NCBI GenBank assembly: GCA_964445525.1
Contig: CAYULA010000004.1
Coordinates: forward strand, 48,859-112,858
DNA length: 64,000 nucleotides
Origin: Penumbrarchaeum sp964445525
GTDB taxonomy: Archaea; Thermoplasmatota; Penumbrarchaeia; Penumbrarchaeales; Penumbrarchaeaceae
Direction: 5' to 3'
Shown in pieces: positions 33,370 through 41,361 of this stretch. The notes beneath the pieces are model-generated. The model saw only the letters and a list, made by a program, of their open reading frames with translations. It did no database searches and was not told the origin of the DNA. How positions within the stretch are numbered: position 1 is the first letter of the stretch; each line of letters begins with the position of its first letter. The position numbers and the translations under genes are program-made.

Positions 33370-33413
33370 TACTTAAAAAAGTAGATTATCGATATTCTTA
33401 CTTATAAAAGTAA
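33370..33413 (-). promoter_or_regulatory. Paired palindromic operators of the AbiE-like pair
   Basis: TACTT-AAAA-AAGTA (33370-33383) and TTACTT-ATAA-AAGTAA (33398-33413) are two palindromes with the same core, centres 29 nt apart, directly upstream of the TATA-like box. This suits autoregulation by the winged-helix antitoxin. Further single AAGTA/TACTT half-sites occur up to about 33560. Confidence 0.55.
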
Positions 33414-33446
33414 AAGTGATTGAAAAGAACTAAAATTTGAAACGGA

Positions 33447-33553
33447 GTGGGGCCAACCCGGACATTCGTAAAAAAGTAATTACAAGAAATTCGAATCGCT
33501 TTTTTACTTGCCAACGATTTATAAACAATTTCACGTGTTGGCCCATTCTTACA
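33447..33553. repeat. tRNA-Ile-end repeat unit A
   Basis: The unit begins with a copy of the tRNA-Ile 3'-end sequence (GGCCAACCCG, 33451-33460). GGGCCAAC (33450-33457) pairs with GTTGGCCC (33537-33544). Inside, GTAAAAAAG (33468-33476) pairs with CTTTTTTAC (33499-33507). The result is a nested double hairpin. No coding sequence. Confidence 0.75.
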
Positions 33554-33567
33554 AGTAAATAATAATG

Positions 33568-33672
33568 AAAAACGAAAGTGGGCCAACCCGGACATCGCCA
33601 AAAAAGTGATATTATTATGATTAAAATCGCTTTTTTGTCTGTCAATTATTTAAAATTGATTTCACGGGTTGG
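33568..33672. repeat. tRNA-Ile-end repeat unit B
   Basis: The 25 nt at 33568-33592 are identical to 33722-33746, which cover the 3' end of the tRNA-Ile gene plus its flank. CCAACCCG (33583-33590) pairs with CGGGTTGG (33665-33672), and CAAAAAAG (33599-33606) pairs with CTTTTTTG (33630-33637), the same nested plan as unit A with a different loop. It looks like an att-type duplicate or a small hairpin element. Confidence 0.8.
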
Positions 33673-33732
33673 AGACTTTGATTTCAAATCATACCCCACT
33701 TTCTTCAAATATATATAAATAAAAAACGAAAG

Positions 33733-33806
33733 TGGGCCAACCCGGATTTGAACCGGGGACCTCTCGGTTATCAGCCGAGTGCTCCACCAACCTAAGCTAC
33801 TGGCCC
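33733..33806 (-). tRNA. tRNA-Ile (anticodon GAU)
   Basis: On the minus strand the acceptor GGGCCAG pairs with TTGGCCC (one G-U), discriminator A. The anticodon stem CTCGG/CCGAG encloses CTGATAA with anticodon GAT. The T-arm is CCCGG-TTCAAAT-CCGGG. No CCA is encoded. The 3' flank continues into repeats that copy this gene's end. Confidence 0.96.
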
Positions 33807-33875
33807 GTAGAAATTGGCTCGAAGGGCCCATAAGGTCAACTTTCATTTAAGGTTTTCTTACACGGGGAGAGGACC

Positions 33876-36260
33876 TCAGGAAGAGGGTTTTCTCTTCCTG
33901 TAATACTTGGTATATGCGAAGTATCCTCCCGCAATGATAACCGCGATTATGATCAGGACCCACAACCAGGTGAGGTTCATCGGTTCATCCTCTTCAACCT
34001 CCTCCTGTTCAAGAGGTTTTATCATTCCAAGGTCATAGATGTATTCCGAGATATTGATCTGGTTTCCCTCTGCAACCCCCGAATCGAATGGCATCCATGG
34101 CTTCCAGTATGCATTGGATGCGAACGGATTCTGCAGTCCGAGTTCATGACTCCCCGGATTCATTGTCATGTTCAAGGAGACCGTGAACTCCGCTCTGACC
34201 TCCTTGAACTGGGTCTCCCGGAACCTGTCTCCGATATCCCAGTCGATGCCCCTGCCCTCGACGTTGAAGGACCAGTAATTCCCCCAATCACCTGAATCAA
34301 TGGAAATCTCCGATATCCTGGAATCTGTGAGGAGCTCTCCTGGCTGGGTCCAGTCAGGACTTCCGTCACCGGTCTGATCGATGGTAACGAAAAGAGAGGC
34401 TATCCTCTTGTCATCCGTGTTCCATGGATCGTAGGTGAACCTGATCTCCATCTTCTCCGAACCTTCGGGAATGTAGACCATCTTGGCTGTATCATGATTC
34501 ATGGGAATAATCGAGTTCGATTGATTGGAGAACCTTGACCACTCGCCGCTCCAAGCGGTATACAACCTGTCGGTCCCGTATGTATTGGATCTTACCATCA
34601 TTGTATTCTCGTACTGTGCAATCGCCGCTTTGACACAATGGTTTGCATAATCCGGCATGCCGTCCCTGTCGAAATCCCTTGTCCTTATCTCTTTCAAAGC
34701 GAGTGCGATTCCAACAGCCTTATCAACCTTGACAAGACCGAATCCCTGGGCGAAATCAAAGGGTTTCCCGTTCCATCCGATGGAATAGTTCTGAGGAACG
34801 TAGTTTTCGGCAAGTGGAGTACCCTCATCGGAAGGAGGAATGTATTCGGAAGCAGCTTCCAGGATCAATTCCACCTCGTGAACCCTGTTTCTCGTATCGT
34901 TCATCCATCCCTCGTCCAGTTTTTCCTGTTCGGCCTGGTCGTAATACTCGGACATCCTGAGGTCCGGATACGCCTGCAGAAGCAATGCAACAACTCCTGC
35001 AATATGTGGTGTTGCCATGGATGTTCCCGATATTGCAAAATAATACGGATCAATGTTTGACAGACCACCGGCACTCTGCTTTGTCATAACCGAAATCATG
35101 GTCCTCCTTGCAGCTGTGGACCAGATGTTTACACCGGGAGCTCCGACATCGGGATATGTCGTATGAATTCCGAGTTCTCCCCTGGATGAGAAGCTTGCCA
35201 CCCCGGTTCCGTCCCTCGCCATTGCCGCCACCGCAATGTTGGAGGGAACGTTTCCGTAGGGGTTGGTCTGGATGTCGCTTCCGTCACCACCTGAATTGGA
35301 GGCGGCGAAGATAACCAGGACGTTATTTTCGAATGTGATCTTCTGGGAGATTATGGAAATGGCATCCTCGGGGTTGTAATCTCCCGGGGCAGGTCCCCAT
35401 GAATTTGACACAACCCTTATGGGATCGTCCCATTCGTAGGTGTGTCCGGGTTTGGAATTCTTGTAGACCCACTCCATTCCCCCAAGTGCATTTATGATTG
35501 AAACCGCCTCTCCGGTTGACAACCCTATCAACTTCGCACCGGGGGCCACTCCTTTCCTGGCTCCTCCGGATGCGTCGCCGTTCCCTGCGACGGTTCCGGC
35601 GCAGTGGGTCCCGTGTCCCGAGGAGGTATCACCGTTTTCGACCTCCCTCCAGACGAAATCCGAGTCGGATTTGTAATTCTTGATGGTTTTTTCACCGTAA
35701 TCGAGATCGGGATGTCCAGCATCCACACCCGAATCCAGGACCACAACGGTGATTCCTTTTCCGTCTATGGCCGGATATTCCTTTCCCACTGAATCTACTA
35801 TTGGAGTTTCCCATGTCTTGGTGGCGTTGATGGTTGTTGTTGTCTGTTCCATGAGGAAATCCATTTCCTTGTCATATTCCACCCAGAATGTATCACTGTA
35901 TCTGGATATTCTCTCGATGGAATCCCTGTTGCCTCTGGCGAAAATTGCAGGGAGTGCAGTCATCCTGTGCACTATCTCGAGACCTGCTTCCCTGGCGGCC
36001 TGAACATCAGCTTCGGTAAGGGGGGGATTGAATTGGACCACGATCTCCAGTTCGGCTTCGGGTCCTCTCAAAGAGACCGCTTCGTCCACCGAAGGATCGA
36101 TGTCGGTATGGCTTCCGATTCCGTCATACCAGAACTCATTTGTAAAACCGAAAGGGGTTTCATCGGGTCCTTCCTCGGCGGAAACCTGTCCCAGGATGAA
36201 AGCTCCGGCTAGTAATATGATCGACATCGAGGCTAGTGATAGGAATCTTTTGGATATCAT
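33876..36260 (-). CDS. Membrane-anchored subtilisin-like serine protease (S8)
   Basis: A secreted S8 protease of 794 residues. Signal peptide MISKRFLSLASMSIILLAG; an I9-like propeptide at about 65-140 (ELEIVVQFNPPLTEADVQ); catalytic triad D176 (VVVLDSG), H216 (SGHGTHCAG) and S near 412 (SGTSMATPHIAG), with the oxyanion asparagine in FAASNSGGDG. A beta-rich C-terminal domain follows, and a TM segment (LWVLIIIAVIIAGGYFAY) with basic tail anchors it. ATG 36260 is preferred because GAGGAA lies just upstream and the signal peptide begins there; a longer frame reaches 36311. It probably matures or degrades surface proteins such as those encoded nearby. Confidence 0.93.
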   Translation of the reverse strand: MISKRFLSLASMSIILLAGAFILGQVSAEEGPDETPFGFTNEFWYDGIGSHTDIDPSVDEAVSLRGPEAELEIVVQFNPPLTEADVQAAREAGLEIVHRMTALPAIFARGNRDSIERISRYSDTFWVEYDKEMDFLMEQTTTTINATKTWETPIVDSVGKEYPAIDGKGITVVVLDSGVDAGHPDLDYGEKTIKNYKSDSDFVWREVENGDTSSGHGTHCAGTVAGNGDASGGARKGVAPGAKLIGLSTGEAVSIINALGGMEWVYKNSKPGHTYEWDDPIRVVSNSWGPAPGDYNPEDAISIISQKITFENNVLVIFAASNSGGDGSDIQTNPYGNVPSNIAVAAMARDGTGVASFSSRGELGIHTTYPDVGAPGVNIWSTAARRTMISVMTKQSAGGLSNIDPYYFAISGTSMATPHIAGVVALLLQAYPDLRMSEYYDQAEQEKLDEGWMNDTRNRVHEVELILEAASEYIPPSDEGTPLAENYVPQNYSIGWNGKPFDFAQGFGLVKVDKAVGIALALKEIRTRDFDRDGMPDYANHCVKAAIAQYENTMMVRSNTYGTDRLYTAWSGEWSRFSNQSNSIIPMNHDTAKMVYIPEGSEKMEIRFTYDPWNTDDKRIASLFVTIDQTGDGSPDWTQPGELLTDSRISEISIDSGDWGNYWSFNVEGRGIDWDIGDRFRETQFKEVRAEFTVSLNMTMNPGSHELGLQNPFASNAYWKPWMPFDSGVAEGNQINISEYIYDLGMIKPLEQEEVEEDEPMNLTWLWVLIIIAVIIAGGYFAYTKYYRKRKPSS

Positions 36261-36375
36261 ACATATTCCTCGAGGGGGCCTAAACATCTGCCAACAACAT
36301 GAAATTTGCAATAAATGTATCGGTTGATTATTCGAACCGATACTGTGTTGCTGTCAATTGGTTCAATGATTATAT

Positions 36376-36843
36376 CTATATTTTGGACCTCACAACAGAT
36401 ATGATCCTTCTGGAAATGGTGGGATTGATACCTTCCACCATTAACAGGTCCTCGGGGATGGCTTCAGCGAAATCTCCCCAGTGAGAATATCCGGCATCGT
36501 AGAGGTTCTGGGCCTTGTCCTTGGATATCCCGAAGTTTTCCATGTATTCCCTTACGATATCGGCTTCCCGGAGGAATTCATCATTTCCAATCCTCTCCAG
36601 TTCTGGATCATAAGTCCTGACCTCATTTATATCCGAATCGGTTTCCGGTTCGGTTTCATCATCTTCCCGAACCTCCTTACCGGCAGGTCTGATATCAATG
36701 AACCAGTAAACGAATGCGAAAATGATCGCAAAAGAGAACACCCCGCCACCTACAAGTGCCGCCGGTGAACCGAGAACGAAACCCGCTACTCCCGCTATTA
36801 TTATTGAAGCTCCTGCGATTGCCAGAATATAATGAGGTTTCAC
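36376..36843 (-). CDS. Membrane protein with C-terminal helix-hairpin-helix domain
   Basis: A 155-residue protein. Two TM segments lie at residues 4-25 and 28-50, then an acidic linker (EDDETEPETDSD). A C-terminal helix-hairpin-helix/SAM-like domain covers about 95-153 (FGISKDKAQNLYDAGYSHWGDFA and MVEGINPTISRRII). HhH domains bind nucleic acid backbones or mediate protein contacts. In this membrane-tethered form, known in archaea, the role is not established. The start is GTG 36843 after GGCGGTAA. It lies on the same strand as the protease and the next kinase gene but with its own gap on each side. Confidence 0.7.
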   Translation of the reverse strand: MKPHYILAIAGASIIIAGVAGFVLGSPAALVGGGVFSFAIIFAFVYWFIDIRPAGKEVREDDETEPETDSDINEVRTYDPELERIGNDEFLREADIVREYMENFGISKDKAQNLYDAGYSHWGDFAEAIPEDLLMVEGINPTISRRIISVVRSKI

Positions 36844-36899
36844 ACTTACCGCCTGGTTATTAAAAAGCCTGATTATTTAAGACTGTCGGGGATATAATA

Positions 36900-38006
36900 C
36901 TAATCATCCACTTGCGACTTTCGAAGGGTCACGACAGCTTCTGTTCCCGAATGGGCCGGATCCTCCGAACTGAGCTTGAAGCTCCCCTTGTATGCCCTTA
37001 CAAGAATCGAGATAAGGGAGAGCCCCAATCCTCGACCCTGTGATTTGGAGACCTCTCTCGGACCCACTTCCTTCAATTCCTTTATGATATCATCCGCTAT
37101 ACCTGGTCCGTTATCCCGGATTTTCAGTTTAACTTTCTCGCTGTCCTCCTCAATTGTTATGGTCACAAAGGGTTCGTCCGTGTGGTTGTGGGTTATCGAG
37201 TTGCTCAACAGATGATAGACAATGAGAGAGAGCCGTTCATCCGCCCTCACATACAACGGATGATCGGGAAGATCCAGATCCACACGGGATTTCAGATAAG
37301 GATGGTAATTCTCCAGTGCTTCCATACCTTTTTTTATGGATCGTATTACATCCACGGATTCTGTCTCGATCGCTCCTATTCCGACATCCGCCATTATCTT
37401 GACGGAGCGAATGGTATCCATTGCTCTTCCCAGCTGTTTTACGCAGGATGTGAGATATGTTAGCTTTTTATCGGGAATATCTCCGGATGATCTGAGCATC
37501 TCCAGGTTCATGAGCATTACCTGATGTTTGTTGGTTATGTCGTGTGTCATGATGTCGAGATAGAACTGGGCCTCCATCTGAGCTTCCCTGAGTGTCTGTA
37601 TGTCCGATAATGCACCTCCTATGAAATCCCCTTCCTTGGAAGGCGATGTGATCCTGTGGACCTTCAGTCTTGTCCATCTGAAATCCCTGTCCGGTATCAG
37701 AGCCCTTACAACCAGGTCGGATGAGGAATCATCCTCCCTGGCAAGAACATGGGACATGGCTCCGGATATCATCTCCCTGTCATCCTCATGAAAAAGGGAC
37801 AGAAGATCTGTGCAGTCAGCCAGTTCTCTCTTGCTTCTTCCGAGGACCTCCGGGACCAACTGGGTCATGTATTTGAAGCAATTGGACTTTGGATCGTATA
37901 TGAAAAGACCGTCATTCACCAGTGCGGAGAGTTCGGATAGTCTCCCCAAATGTGATGAAACCTCCCCTTTATACTCCCGGTCGATCATATCGGCTTCATC
38001 CCTCAT
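36900..38006 (-). CDS. PAS-domain histidine kinase
   Basis: A soluble kinase of 368 residues. An N-terminal PAS/PAC domain occupies about 25-140 (DGLFIYDPKSNCFKYMT to GGALSDIQTLREA). The phospho-acceptor segment is IMTHDITNKHQ (about residue 155). The ATPase domain carries YHLLSNSITHN, RDNGPGIAD and GRGLGLSL. The H-box is a variant of the HDIGNIHQ type found in two other kinases of this window. No response regulator lies nearby. Confidence 0.9.
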   Translation of the reverse strand: MRDEADMIDREYKGEVSSHLGRLSELSALVNDGLFIYDPKSNCFKYMTQLVPEVLGRSKRELADCTDLLSLFHEDDREMISGAMSHVLAREDDSSSDLVVRALIPDRDFRWTRLKVHRITSPSKEGDFIGGALSDIQTLREAQMEAQFYLDIMTHDITNKHQVMLMNLEMLRSSGDIPDKKLTYLTSCVKQLGRAMDTIRSVKIMADVGIGAIETESVDVIRSIKKGMEALENYHPYLKSRVDLDLPDHPLYVRADERLSLIVYHLLSNSITHNHTDEPFVTITIEEDSEKVKLKIRDNGPGIADDIIKELKEVGPREVSKSQGRGLGLSLISILVRAYKGSFKLSSEDPAHSGTEAVVTLRKSQVDD

Positions 38007-38071
38007 CCAGGAACCTCAATACGCGTATGTTTTTTCTGGATATAATTATATTATGTTTAGGGTTATGTTTT

Positions 38072-38081
38072 AGATATATAT
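38072..38081 (+). promoter_or_regulatory. TATA box of the Fe-dependent dehydrogenase gene
   Basis: AGATATATAT precedes the ATG at 38109 by about 30 nt; AAAGGATCTGATAGC before the ATG offers a weak ribosome site. Confidence 0.45.
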
Positions 38082-38108
38082 CGACATTTCACCAAAGGAT
38101 CTGATAGC

Positions 38109-39209
38109 ATGGCCGAATTCGTCAATTTCGGAACTCCAATCCATTTCGGATGGGGATGTTTTGACAGGATAGCAGAGCTAATACCGATGGGCAGGTCATT
38201 TATCGTGTCGGGGAGGAAGTCTGCCAGGAACCTCGGTTTAATAAATCGGTTGGAAGGGCTCAATGATGCTGAGATCGGCCATTTTTCAGGTGTTGAACCC
38301 AATCCTTCATCCGTTACTGTTGAAGAAGGTGCATCCGAAATGGCGGTTTTCAATCCAGATATCGTTATAGCCGTCGGCGGAGGCTCTGTAATGGATGCTG
38401 CAAAGTTCATGTCGGTGATTGCAAAGCATGGAGGATCCGTGATGGATTACATACGGGGAAGAGAGCCTCCCGATGGTGGTTATCCCCTCTATGCGGTCCC
38501 GACGACTCCCGGGACCTCTTCCGAGATAACCCCCTATTCAATTGTTACACTTGAAGAGATAAACAACAAAGTGGGATTGAGACATCCATCTATTTATCCA
38601 AAAGGGGCGGTTATCGATCCGAAGCTAACCGTAACCCTTCCAGAAGACCAGACCGCTGCCACAGGTCTGGACATCCTTTCCCACGCGGTGGAGAGTTACT
38701 GGGCATCGGGATCCGATCCTCTTACAAGGGAGATGTCCCTGAATTCGGTCAGCCTTGTGAAAGAACACCTCGTGGAAGCTTACAGGGATGGATCGGTGAG
38801 AAAGAACAGGGAGGGAGTCTCTCTGGCATCCGTTTTTGCAGGACTTGCATTTTCCAACACGGGCACCACCATCTGTCATTCCATATCCTATCCGGTCACA
38901 TATGATACGGGACTTCCCCACGGAATTGCTGTTGCCATAACACTCGGACCTACCTTCGATCTTCTTCATTCAAGGAATGTGCAAGGCCTGGACAGACTCG
39001 CAGAGGCTTTCGGATCGGATGCATTCTCGTTCAGTGATGATATGGTGGATCTGCTTTCGGCCCTGAAGGTCCCGAAGACTTTCCCGGAAGCCGGATTCGA
39101 AGGAGGGCTGCAAAGGATAATGTCCACGGATCTCACCCCTCTTATGAAGAATATGCCGATCGGATTGTCCGAGGCCGATATGGAATCGATTGTGAAATCG
39201 GTCCTCTGA
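38109..39209 (+). CDS. Iron-containing alcohol dehydrogenase
   Basis: A group III (Fe-ADH) oxidoreductase of 366 residues. GGGSVMDAAK binds NAD(P). The metal ligands are in DILSHAVESYWA and in TICHSISYP plus a later histidine in LPHGIAV. Members reduce aldehydes or ketones, including butanol-, lactaldehyde- and phosphonoacetaldehyde-type substrates; archaeal glycerol-1-phosphate dehydrogenase is a distant relative with a different pattern. Substrate unknown. Independent promoter upstream. Confidence 0.9.
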   Translation: MAEFVNFGTPIHFGWGCFDRIAELIPMGRSFIVSGRKSARNLGLINRLEGLNDAEIGHFSGVEPNPSSVTVEEGASEMAVFNPDIVIAVGGGSVMDAAKFMSVIAKHGGSVMDYIRGREPPDGGYPLYAVPTTPGTSSEITPYSIVTLEEINNKVGLRHPSIYPKGAVIDPKLTVTLPEDQTAATGLDILSHAVESYWASGSDPLTREMSLNSVSLVKEHLVEAYRDGSVRKNREGVSLASVFAGLAFSNTGTTICHSISYPVTYDTGLPHGIAVAITLGPTFDLLHSRNVQGLDRLAEAFGSDAFSFSDDMVDLLSALKVPKTFPEAGFEGGLQRIMSTDLTPLMKNMPIGLSEADMESIVKSVL

Positions 39210-39262
39210 TCGGGGGCGAAAACACTTACAACTCGATTCGGATTACACTTGGAGGTTTGCAG

Positions 39263-39862
39263 ATGGAAGGGAAGGGAAAATGTTCGATCTGCGGTGGAAA
39301 CACAAGCAAGGATGATCTTGAATCTTTAATGGGACTGCCAATATGCCTTTCATGCAGGGATGATATGGGTCTGGGCCAGATTTCTCCCGAGGAATCCGAT
39401 CCGCGTTTGAATGATCTTCTTGAAAAGAGAGGCCAGAGAATCCTTCCCCTGGCAACACCGCTCATGGGTTCCAAATCCAGGGAGGTCGGCTGGAAGCTAC
39501 TTGCAATGGCTCCCTTCATTGGGGAGCAGGTTGAGGAAGGTTCGAGAAAAGCTCTAATGGAATCGGCACTGATTTTGATGGGTTCATCGATAATCAGACT
39601 CGGAAAGGGTCAACCCGGTGAATTATCGGAAAAAGAGGCTTCTCTTTTCCTTGTTCTGGGTCAATATCTGGATCTCTCGATCATGGGAAAGATAACCGCC
39701 GATCTGGGATTAAAGGAAAACAACAAACTCCACGATATGATACTCGCAGAGGATCATGATCATATTCTGTTTGGTCTGCTCAGGGACCTGGATCATGGTG
39801 AGGATCCGGAAAAGATGACGACGATATTAAGGGCCATGAGGCTTCTGAGACACGGATCATAG
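39263..39862 (+). CDS. Zinc-ribbon protein of unknown function
   Basis: A protein of 199 residues with an N-terminal four-cysteine zinc ribbon (CSICGGNT and CLSCRD) and a mainly helical remainder, including EKEASLFLVLGQYLDLSIMGK. No family recognised. The ATG at 39263 is chosen because GGAGGT (39251-39256) lies 6 nt before it, whereas TTG 39257 abuts the ribosome site. Its stop overlaps the opposite-strand membrane gene by 6 nt. It follows the Fe-ADH by about 50 nt and may be in its transcript. Confidence 0.65.
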   Translation: MEGKGKCSICGGNTSKDDLESLMGLPICLSCRDDMGLGQISPEESDPRLNDLLEKRGQRILPLATPLMGSKSREVGWKLLAMAPFIGEQVEEGSRKALMESALILMGSSIIRLGKGQPGELSEKEASLFLVLGQYLDLSIMGKITADLGLKENNKLHDMILAEDHDHILFGLLRDLDHGEDPEKMTTILRAMRLLRHGS

Positions 39863-40546
39863 ATTGAATTCGACGAATAGAAGCACCAGTATTACAGATA
39901 TTATACCCAATGCCACCGTTATGAAATGCAGGAAAAGATCTATCATGGGTCTCTTTCTTCTGCCAGTGAGGGACATGGTGTTTGCGGGATAGATGTCCTT
40001 GGATTTTACGATGGAGAGGTATATTCCCAGCAGGGATGAGACGAAGATAACCCATGCAACGAGGTATGGATTCGCTCCGGATCCCGAAAGAAGGGTGTAA
40101 GCAAGTATGAAAGCGAATGCTGTTACCACGACCGTACCCCAGATAAGGAAATAACCAAAACTTCCCTGGGTCTTGTATCTGACTCCCCCTTTTGGAAAGG
40201 TTTTCTCCATGTTTTTGGTCAGCTCCCTGACAAAATTCTCCTTTCCCTCAACCACCACCTTTGCCGGTCTGTCAGGATCCAGGTACAGTGAACATCTGTC
40301 ACCGCTGGGAAGAGTAAGAGTGTAGTAGAAATATTCTGCATTTTCAGGTATCTTTTTGAGATCTTTTTCAAAATCACCAAGAGAAGTGTATTGATACGGT
40401 TTGATTCCGGTGGAGAACATCAAAAGTTCCTGATGTTCTCCTTCATCCTTTGTGAAATCGATAAATGTCTTCTGGAATCTTCTGATATCATCGGGACTGA
40501 GATCCTGCGACCTGAGATCAATGGACCTCCTTATCCTGGCGGTCAT
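39857..40546 (-). CDS. Membrane protein of unknown function
   Basis: A 229-residue protein. The N-terminal 125 residues form a soluble domain (YFYYTLTLPSGDRCSLYLDPD in the middle). Then come three TM segments at about 132-152, 160-178 and 205-226. No signal peptide, so the soluble part is probably cytoplasmic. No known family. Overlaps the convergent zinc-ribbon gene by 6 nt. Confidence 0.65.
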   Translation of the reverse strand: MTARIRRSIDLRSQDLSPDDIRRFQKTFIDFTKDEGEHQELLMFSTGIKPYQYTSLGDFEKDLKKIPENAEYFYYTLTLPSGDRCSLYLDPDRPAKVVVEGKENFVRELTKNMEKTFPKGGVRYKTQGSFGYFLIWGTVVVTAFAFILAYTLLSGSGANPYLVAWVIFVSSLLGIYLSIVKSKDIYPANTMSLTGRRKRPMIDLFLHFITVALGIISVILVLLFVEFNL

Positions 40547-40656
40547 CTGTTTTCTAATCCTCGTTGAGTCTATTTAATGGTTCTTTTTACTTTAGCTTCG
40601 AGGGAATTTATTCTTTCCACCCTAAACAATATGTAGTGGGTGACAATAACGCAATC

Positions 40657-41361
40657 ATGACCCCCGCATGGGAAGAAACCTACGACGAGGCTCAGAGGAA
40701 GACCGAGGATACCAGGAGGAAGATGTTCATAGACTCCATCAGGGAGAAGATCCCGGCAGTGGACCCTGACCTCGCTTTCCTCACTCCGGAGGAGATCCTT
40801 CAGGCGATGAAATCCAATCCCGTGATACTGGAATATTTCGAGAGGATCGATAACTATGAGGCCCCGGAAAAGGAGCTGGCCCTTCTTTACCCGGATGCGG
40901 ACAGGAAACCCTGGACCAAAGGAAAGACCGATGCCCTCATTTACAGAAATCTACACACCGCCATAAAGAATCTGAAGTTGGAGGATAGAATATCGATTTT
41001 CACCATATCGCCCCTTTTGGGTGTTGTACCCATGGAGTGGTATGATGATATCCCGATGTATGACGCCTCGGGGTCACAATCCTTCATGGTCAGGAGAAGG
41101 GGCCTCTCCTGGGACCAGGACAAGTTCAGGGAGGTGATCCAGAGGTCCGCAGAGATCCTTGATGCTTTCCTCGCCAAAAACCATGAGAGGATGGGGACTT
41201 GGCATATTGTATACAGGGATCCCTCTGTTCACAAGAGGATATTCGAGACTGCCATGGATATCCAGCCCAGGGCTATCTGGCCTCACAAGACAAGGAAGTC
41301 CCTCGCGGATTCATATTTAGCCATCAGGAATATCATGAAGGAGATAGTTGAGACACTATGA
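40657..41361 (+). CDS. ArcS-like (DUF5591-type) domain protein
   Basis: A 234-residue soluble protein. The segment FTISPLLGVVPMEW and following PMYDASG resemble the SPLGVVP-x-E and YD element of the DUF5591 domain of archaeosine synthase and TgtA2-type proteins. Catalytic and PUA domains of those proteins are absent. It could act with a separate TGT, or it could be an unrelated use of the fold; the assignment is tentative. The start is uncertain: ATG 40657, GTG 40636 (leaderless after a TATA-like AATTTATT near 40608), or the longest frame from 40564. Its stop overlaps the site-2 protease start as ATGA. Confidence 0.6.
   Translation: MTPAWEETYDEAQRKTEDTRRKMFIDSIREKIPAVDPDLAFLTPEEILQAMKSNPVILEYFERIDNYEAPEKELALLYPDADRKPWTKGKTDALIYRNLHTAIKNLKLEDRISIFTISPLLGVVPMEWYDDIPMYDASGSQSFMVRRRGLSWDQDKFREVIQRSAEILDAFLAKNHERMGTWHIVYRDPSVHKRIFETAMDIQPRAIWPHKTRKSLADSYLAIRNIMKEIVETL

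Noticed and set aside
33398..33846. Short minus-strand frames across the tRNA-Ile repeats
   Set aside because: They read through the hairpin repeats and part of the tRNA gene; the similar residue strings merely reflect the repeated DNA.
38109..39209. Glycerol-1-phosphate dehydrogenase (archaeal lipid synthesis)
   Set aside because: The motifs GGGSVMDAAK and DILSHAVESYW fit the general Fe-dependent alcohol dehydrogenases better than the G1PDH pattern.
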